In this document: in pieces, positions 12,993 to 16,583 of the stretch
How positions within the stretch are numbered: position 1 is the first letter of the stretch
How the letters are laid out: the number at the start of each line of letters is the position of its first letter
NCBI GenBank assembly: GCA_038256525.1
Contig: JBBSKF010000079.1
Span: 1 to 16,583 of the forward strand
Direction of reading: 5' to 3'
DNA from: SCTD01 sp038256525
GTDB lineage: Bacteria > Actinomycetota > Actinomycetes > Mycobacteriales > SCTD01
Length of the DNA stretch: 16,583 nucleotides
Translations under genes and position numbers: made by a program
Notes under the pieces: generated by a model
Told to the model about the DNA's origin: nothing
What the model saw: the letters and a program-made list of their open reading frames with translations, nothing else
Database searches by the model: none

Positions 12993-13985
12993 GTGCGCGA
13001 GGCGCCGACAGGTTCGCCCACACTGCCCGACGCGCTTGCGCCCGACCACGTCGGGCAGGCGACGCCCGAAGACGCGACCAGACGTCCGACGATCGAGGGC
13101 GAGAGTGAGCCGGAGGCGAAAGGGCACCCGGGCCGGCCAGCCGGGCCCAGCCTGAACCACGTCCTGAGCGTCGTCGGCTCCGTGGTCGCACCCGCGACGC
13201 TGGTGAGCGCGCTCCTGTTCTACTTCGGGTACGTCTCGGCACGCGCACAGTTCGGCTACTTCGGCGTCGACGTCGACGTCCTCGGCTTCAGCACCCAGGA
13301 GTTCGTGATGCGGGCGCCTCAGCCGCTCCTCGTACCCGCCCTCCTGCTACTGCTGGGTTCCGCCGGCCTCACCTGGGCACACGGCGTCGTCCGACGACGG
13401 CTGGAGTCCACCGATGTCGTCGCCCGCCGGGTCGTCCTCGGGCTTACCGGGGGAGGCGCGGTGTTCCTCACCGCAGGCCTGTGCCTGCTCCTCGCCTTCC
13501 CGCTGCTGGGTTCTTGGGCGGCGTATCCGCTGGTGACGCCCATGGCGCTGGGCGTCGGCGCTGGCTTCATCGCGCTCGCCATCAGGTGGTCCGACCGCTC
13601 CCGTACCCACACCGGCACGACCGTGGTGCTGCTCGTCGTGGTGGTGGTGGCCACGGTGTTCTGGGCGACCGCCACGCTTGCGCAGTGGTCGGGCACCGGC
13701 CGCGCCAAGGTGCTTGCGCGTGACCTGACCTCCCTCCCGGCCGTCGTCGTCGACCTCCCGGAGCGGCTCGTCGCCGGCGACGACAGCGTCCTGGAGAGCG
13801 CGCTGCCGGCTGAGGCTGAGCAGGGGCAGACCTACCGCTACCGCTATCGGGGGTTTCGGCTGCTCGCAGAGGGCGACGGGCGCCTGTTTCTCGTCCCCGA
13901 GCGGTGGTCGCCGTCAGGCTCGACGTTCATCGTCGACGTGGGAGAGGCACGGGTGCGGTTCCGCTTCGTCGACGACCCACCGTGA
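12993..13985 (+). CDS. Five-helix membrane protein of unknown function
   Basis: The 330-aa protein has a hydrophilic N-terminal arm (1-55), five likely membrane helices (about 57-77, 109-130, 147-168, 173-195 and 208-232) and a soluble C-terminal domain of about 95 residues (YRYRYRGFRLLAEGDGRLFLVPERWSPSGSTFIVDVGEARVRFRF), probably outside the membrane given the odd helix number and the arginine-rich arm. The motif after helix 1, ARAQFGYFGVDVDVLGFSTQEFVMRA, recalls uncharacterised actinobacterial membrane proteins that share a YFG(V)...L(G)...TQ(D/E) pattern. The GTG start is 3 nt after the lipoprotein segment's stop, so the two are probably cotranslated partners. No transporter or enzyme motif was seen. 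It converges on hipA with 8 bp between stops. Confidence 0.75.
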   Translation: MREAPTGSPTLPDALAPDHVGQATPEDATRRPTIEGESEPEAKGHPGRPAGPSLNHVLSVVGSVVAPATLVSALLFYFGYVSARAQFGYFGVDVDVLGFSTQEFVMRAPQPLLVPALLLLLGSAGLTWAHGVVRRRLESTDVVARRVVLGLTGGGAVFLTAGLCLLLAFPLLGSWAAYPLVTPMALGVGAGFIALAIRWSDRSRTHTGTTVVLLVVVVVATVFWATATLAQWSGTGRAKVLARDLTSLPAVVVDLPERLVAGDDSVLESALPAEAEQGQTYRYRYRGFRLLAEGDGRLFLVPERWSPSGSTFIVDVGEARVRFRFVDDPP

Positions 13986-13993
13986 CGGTGCTG

Positions 13994-15220
13994 CTAGATG
14001 CGATCCAGCACGTCCTGGAACAGTCGCAGCTCTGCATCCCCGATGCCGTTGCGGACCGCGACCTGACGCCAGCCCCGCACCGCCTCCCGGACTTCTGCCC
14101 AGACCTGCACTGCGGCATCGGCCTCGAGGTCGAAGTGGCCTGCTGCCTCGGTCAGGGCCTCGAGCTCGGCATCCCCGCTGGCGGTGAAGTTGATGGTTGT
14201 TGCCCGTTCGGTAGCGGAGTCCGGGTTGGGGTTGACGTCGAAGACCGGAGCCAGCGTCCACCCTCCGGCGGAGTGCAGGAAGCCGTGGTTGCGCATGTGG
14301 TCGTCGGTGTTGTGCACAGCGATGGAGAACGCGATGCGGCGCCAGAGCTGACGCAGATCGTCAACGACGGCACTGCCGTGGTCCGTGACGGCCTCCGCCA
14401 GCTCCACGTAGTCGTAGCTGCCGCCGTCCTGGCCGCACAGCAAGCTCATGGCGCTGGTGTAGGGCACCCGGCGGTCACCGGTCCGGTCAAAGCGATCGAG
14501 CAGCAGGACCTTGCGGCCACCAACGTCGATCAGTCGACGCGCGGGCGTCGGCAGACCAGCACGTTCGGCCAAGTCCAACGCCGTCATCTCCCACGCCATG
14601 ACGTCCCACTCGTCGCTGTGATGGGGGAACTTGGCCATGAGCAGCCTGTCCCCGTCACGCACCGACGCCTTCGGCCGCGCCCCGCCGAGCGACGCCGAGC
14701 CGGCGTCCAGCAGCAGTTTCACCGCAGCCAGATCGTCATCACCGGCCCCGCTGCGGGCAACGTCGTCGGTCGCCTGCAGAACCCGCGGCAGCTCGATCAG
14801 CTTGGGCACCGTGACCCCTTCGGCCAGGAATGGCCCCGTTGCAGAGTGGCGCAGCCGCAGCGCACCTTGCCGTGTCGTGTCGCTGACGCCGAGCAGGAAG
14901 TCCAGATCCGTGACCGTCGGAGCGGAACCGCGTTGCTCCCGAGCCTGTGCCTGCAGCCGCTTCTTGACCAGGTTCCGGCCCCAGCGATCAGGCGCACTGT
15001 CAGCCAGTGCCCCTGGCAGACCAGCAGTGGTTGACCGCTGCGAGAGCGGCAGGTCTGGGCTGATTGCCCAGACATCGCGGCGGGTGAGCCAGGCGTCGTC
15101 GTAGACGAACGTGGTGCTCACAGCACCACGGGCGACCGAGACGTAGGCGGTGCCGGCCAGGACGGTCTCGGTGCCGGTGTCAACGCACACCTGCACCGCC
15201 GGCGATCGCGGTGGCGTCAC
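13994..15220 (-). CDS. hipA: HipA-type serine/threonine kinase toxin
   Basis: The 408-aa protein has the HipA kinase architecture: N-terminal HipA domain (about 1-125, containing LPGALADSAPDRWGRNLV), the glycine-rich segment SLGGARPKA (177-185), catalytic lysine K197 (LLMAKFPH), catalytic loop HNTDDHMRN with D306 and N311, and the metal-binding DVNP motif (D328). The D306-N311 and D306-D328 spacings agree with E. coli HipA (D309, N314, D332), so the kinase looks intact. HipA of E. coli phosphorylates glutamyl-tRNA synthetase and induces dormancy; the target here is unknown. The GTG start overlaps the hipB stop as GTGA (15217-15220), so synthesis is coupled to the antitoxin. Confidence 0.92.
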   Translation of the reverse strand: MTPPRSPAVQVCVDTGTETVLAGTAYVSVARGAVSTTFVYDDAWLTRRDVWAISPDLPLSQRSTTAGLPGALADSAPDRWGRNLVKKRLQAQAREQRGSAPTVTDLDFLLGVSDTTRQGALRLRHSATGPFLAEGVTVPKLIELPRVLQATDDVARSGAGDDDLAAVKLLLDAGSASLGGARPKASVRDGDRLLMAKFPHHSDEWDVMAWEMTALDLAERAGLPTPARRLIDVGGRKVLLLDRFDRTGDRRVPYTSAMSLLCGQDGGSYDYVELAEAVTDHGSAVVDDLRQLWRRIAFSIAVHNTDDHMRNHGFLHSAGGWTLAPVFDVNPNPDSATERATTINFTASGDAELEALTEAAGHFDLEADAAVQVWAEVREAVRGWRQVAVRNGIGDAELRLFQDVLDRI

Positions 15221-15519
15221 CGCCGCACTCGGACAGGCAGCGTCTGATCAGCCCGGGCCCGTCCAAGGTCAGACTCGTACGGGTCCACGGCCTTAAGGAG
15301 CGCATCGAGCTGGCCCAGGGCGCGAAGGACGTTGAGGACGACGTCGAAGCCCACGCCCGAGTCTCCTCGTTCCAGTCTGCTCAAGGTGTTGCGGTTGATG
15401 CCGGCGCGTTCTGCCGTCTGCTCCGCCGTGAGGCCCAGGAGCTTGCGCCACGTGCGCAGGTGTTGCCCGAACTCCTCTGCGGAGCGCCGGGTACGTGCTG
15501 ACGTTGGTCGCGTGGCCAT
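15217..15519 (-). CDS. hipB: HipB-type XRE antitoxin
   Basis: The 100-aa protein contains an XRE helix-turn-helix (about 17-72): FGQHLRTWRKLLGLTAEQTAERAGINRNTLSRLERGDSGVGFDVVLNVLRALGQLDALL, with recognition helix NRNTLSRLE. As HipB it would bind the HipA kinase and repress its own operon. ATG at 15519 is preceded by GAGGAGG at an ideal distance; the in-frame extension to 15573 lies within the operator region and is rejected. The Arg-rich ends (ARTRR, RVRR) are unusual. It overlaps hipA by 4 bp and lies downstream of two identical-architecture dyads that are probably its operators. Confidence 0.9.
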   Translation of the reverse strand: MATRPTSARTRRSAEEFGQHLRTWRKLLGLTAEQTAERAGINRNTLSRLERGDSGVGFDVVLNVLRALGQLDALLKAVDPYESDLGRARADQTLPVRVRR

Positions 15520-15542
15520 GATGCCTCCTCTCGGCCACAGCA

Positions 15543-15548
15543 ACTGTA
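15543..15548 (-). promoter_or_regulatory. Candidate -10 box of the hipBA operon
   Basis: On the minus strand TACAGT (15548 down to 15543) is a good TANNNT element. It lies about 24 nt upstream of the hipB ATG, leaving room for the GAGGAGG ribosome-binding site, and directly beside the first dyad (15554-15573), where a bound repressor would block polymerase. Confidence 0.45.
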
Positions 15549-15553
15549 CCGTG

Positions 15554-15573
15554 ATGCTCGTCAAAGCGAGCAT
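15554..15573. promoter_or_regulatory. hipBA operator candidate 1 (ATGCT-N10-AGCAT)
   Basis: ATGCTCG (15554-15560) and CGAGCAT (15567-15573) form a perfect 7-bp dyad with a 6-nt centre. In the core form it is ATGCT-N10-AGCAT. A second dyad of the same form follows exactly 31 bp on. The position just upstream of hipB, and the comparable architecture of E. coli HipB operators (TATCC-N8-GGATA), make it a likely HipB site. Confidence 0.65.
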
Positions 15574-15578
15574 TAAAC

Positions 15579-15610
15579 CTGGTAATGCTGTCGGCAGAGA
15601 GCATTACCAG
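15579..15610. promoter_or_regulatory. hipBA operator candidate 2 (ATGCT-N10-AGCAT)
   Basis: CTGGTAATGCT (15579-15589) and AGCATTACCAG (15600-15610) are a perfect 11-bp inverted repeat with a 10-nt centre. The core ATGCT (15585-15589) and AGCAT (15600-15604) repeats operator 1 at a 31-bp offset, about three helical turns. The region is markedly AT-richer than the surrounding genes. Confidence 0.65.
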
Positions 15611-15647
15611 CGCGCACCTCGACTTCTCGATCAGGCGGATCCGGCGC

Positions 15648-15665
15648 TGTGCGTGTGACCGCACA
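15648..15665. terminator. Weak hairpin, possible terminator of the four-cysteine gene
   Basis: TGTGCG (15648-15653) and CGCACA (15660-15665) make a 6-bp stem with a 6-nt loop, about 50 nt after the stop of the minus-strand four-cysteine gene and upstream of the hipBA dyads. It is short and has no T-run. Confidence 0.25.
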
Positions 15666-15715
15666 CTTGGTGACCGAAAACCGGGCAGGATCTTCGCCGC
15701 CCGTCTGCGACGACG

Positions 15716-15937
15716 TCAGTCGTTGCCGAAGCTGAATGCCGCCCAGGGCCGGGCGATGATGACCTCCTCCTTCACCCCGGGCGGGACCGAGCCGTCGAGC
15801 TGCTTGGGCGCCCAGGACTCGGTGCGCACCCACTGGGAGCCGCAGCTGTAACAGGCGAACAGCGGCTTGTCCTCGTACACCTCGTCCGTGGGACCCCAGT
15901 TGCACTTGTCTTGGCAGGGGGAGCTCTTCAGGGTCAC
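15716..15937 (-). CDS. Small four-cysteine (zinc-ribbon-like) protein
   Basis: The protein has 73 aa from the GTG at 15937. It contains CQDKC and, 16 residues later, CYSC, i.e. C-x3-C...C-x2-C, which suggests one structural zinc or iron site. Other features are an acidic segment (GPTDEVYEDKPLF), several aromatic residues and the end IIARPWAAFSFGND. I do not recognise the family and no catalytic motif is visible. The GTG is favoured by AGAGGA about 9 nt upstream; an ATG at 15967 would add ten residues and share bases with the opposite strand's acylphosphatase promoter. The gene is divergent from acylphosphatase, with starts only about 50 bp apart. Confidence 0.7.
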   Translation of the reverse strand: MTLKSSPCQDKCNWGPTDEVYEDKPLFACYSCGSQWVRTESWAPKQLDGSVPPGVKEEVIIARPWAAFSFGND

Positions 15938-15973
15938 CGGGGGCCATCCTCTCGTTCGGAGAGCCATGCTTAC

Positions 15974-15986
15974 TACCCTGCGAGCC
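15974..15986 (+). promoter_or_regulatory. Leaderless-type -10 box (TACCCT) of acyP
   Basis: TACCCT (15974-15979) stands 7 nt before the GTG at 15987 and there is no Shine-Dalgarno sequence, the same leaderless layout seen for map and the LuxR gene. It favours GTG 15987 over the ATG at 15966, which lies upstream of the box. Confidence 0.5.
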
Positions 15987-16268
15987 GTGAGCGCCACTCC
16001 GGTCTGCCTGACGGTCCATGTGAGCGGGCGGGTCCAGGGCGTCGGCTTCCGCTGGTGGACCCGGTCCCGGGCCCTCGAGCTCGGCCTGCAGGGGACCGTC
16101 ACGAACCTCGACGACGGGCGGGTCGAGATCGTCGCGGAGGGGGACAGAACCGCTCTCAGCACCCTGCTGGACCTGCTGCGCGGACCGCAGCCCCCGGGCC
16201 AGGTGGCCAACGTGGCCGAGCGCTGGACAGCGTCCGAGGGCCGATTCGAGGGCTTCCGCGAGCGTTGA
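15987..16268 (+). CDS. acyP: Acylphosphatase
   Basis: The 93-aa cytoplasmic enzyme hydrolyses carboxyl-phosphate anhydrides such as acetyl- or acylphosphates. The family signature is complete: HVSGRVQGVGFRWW with catalytic R22 and GTVTNLDDGRVEI with N40, matching the Arg/Asn pair of other acylphosphatases. The length is normal (about 90-98 aa). In many actinobacteria this gene lies next to smc; here the next gene is a small coiled-coil protein instead. The GTG start is supported by the TACCCT box and by the family's usual N-terminal length; ATG at 15966 would add seven residues. Confidence 0.95.
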   Translation: MSATPVCLTVHVSGRVQGVGFRWWTRSRALELGLQGTVTNLDDGRVEIVAEGDRTALSTLLDLLRGPQPPGQVANVAERWTASEGRFEGFRER

Positions 16269-16285
16269 GGAGCCGGTGTGCAACC

Positions 16286-16314
16286 TTGACCCGAGGGGGT
16301 ACGCCTGGCATCCT
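16286..16314 (+). promoter_or_regulatory. Sigma-A-like promoter of the coiled-coil gene
   Basis: TTGACC (16286-16291) and CATCCT (16309-16314) are separated by 17 bp. The -35 box matches five of six consensus bases; the -10 box is weaker. The start codon of the downstream gene is 66 nt further on. Confidence 0.5.
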
Positions 16315-16379
16315 AGGAACACCGCCCCGCCGGCCATCGCCGAGGGAGCCGCTCACCTCAACGTGGAGGAATCGCAGTC

Positions 16380-16583
16380 ATGGCCAAGGCCCTGTTCGGT
16401 CATGTCGGTGCCAGCACCGACCTCCGACTCGCCGAGGAGGTGCGCCGACTGCGCCGTCGGGTCAGTGAGCTCGAGGCCGAGCTGACCCAGGTTCGTAAGG
16501 CGCACCACGACCTGGTTGCCTCGGTGACCGTCGCGGACGACATTCGTACGCTGCTGCTGGACGACCAGCCGGCGCTGACCTAA
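16380..16583 (+). CDS. Small coiled-coil protein of unknown function
   Basis: The 67-aa protein starts MAKALFGHVG and continues with a charged heptad-repeat helix (about 15-45, EEVRRLRRRVSELEAELTQVR) that should form a coiled coil, then a short acidic tail (TVADDIRTLLLDDQPALT). The stop codon is the last three bases of the window. No enzymatic or DNA-binding motif is present. It may be a scaffold or oligomerising factor, but the role is unknown. GGAGG about 10 nt upstream supports ATG at 16380. It has its own promoter, so it need not be cotranscribed with acylphosphatase. Confidence 0.8.
   Translation: MAKALFGHVGASTDLRLAEEVRRLRRRVSELEAELTQVRKAHHDLVASVTVADDIRTLLLDDQPALT

Noticed and set aside
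13904..15034. 376-codon plus-strand frame opposite hipA
   Set aside because: Antisense shadow of an intact HipA kinase; no recognisable motif.

Overview
The window is very GC-rich, with G or C at nearly every third codon position, frequent GTG starts and several start codons placed 6-7 nt after a TANNNT box (the leaderless layout common in Actinomycetota). With a polyphosphate glucokinase, a SigJ-type sigma factor, ZAS anti-sigma and clade-2 catalase, this indicates chromosomal DNA of a high-GC actinobacterium. I cannot name the genus safely. No rRNA, tRNA, CRISPR array, insertion sequence or phage gene was seen.

Layout. 1-77: tail of a VOC-family protein. 145-909 (+): polyphosphate glucokinase, preceded by a repeat/hairpin leader. 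935-1489 (-): isochorismatase-like cysteine hydrolase. 1609-2067 (+): GNAT acetyltransferase. 2074-5519 (-): four-gene operon of ECF sigma factor, ZAS-type membrane anti-sigma factor, ABC ATPase and ABC-2 permease, every junction overlapping. 5520-5899: non-coding. 5900-6136 (+): DUF1059 small protein, converging through a shared hairpin on a SigJ-like sigma factor (6159-7022, -), which lies behind a small XRE regulator (7051-7317, -). 7374-8174 (+): methionine aminopeptidase. 8193-8480 (-): small alpha/beta-barrel-like protein, divergent across two overlapping perfect palindromes from a LuxR-type regulator (8586-9656, +). 9748-11925 (+): large clade-2 catalase. 12109-12989 (+): secreted lipoprotein-like gene with a clear frameshift, followed 3 nt later by a five-helix membrane protein (12993-13985). 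13994-15519 (-): HipB/HipA-type antitoxin-kinase module with two identical-architecture dyads upstream. 15716-15937 (-): small four-cysteine protein. 15987-16268 (+): acylphosphatase. 16380-16583 (+): small coiled-coil protein ending at the window edge.

How the parts fit. Much of the window looks like stress regulation: two ECF-type sigma factors (one with membrane anti-sigma and ABC exporter, one with a fused SnoaL-like domain), a catalase with a candidate SigB/SigF-type promoter, a LuxR regulator next to it, and a HipBA module. The most notable unexplained structures are the tandem ATGCT-N10-AGCAT operators in front of hipB, the overlapping palindromes at 8513-8536, the frameshifted lipoprotein, and the repeated TACCGT-N6-start arrangement. 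I did not find a clearly new defence or mobile system; the candidates for novelty are the lipoprotein/membrane-protein pair and the sigma/anti-sigma/ABC operon.
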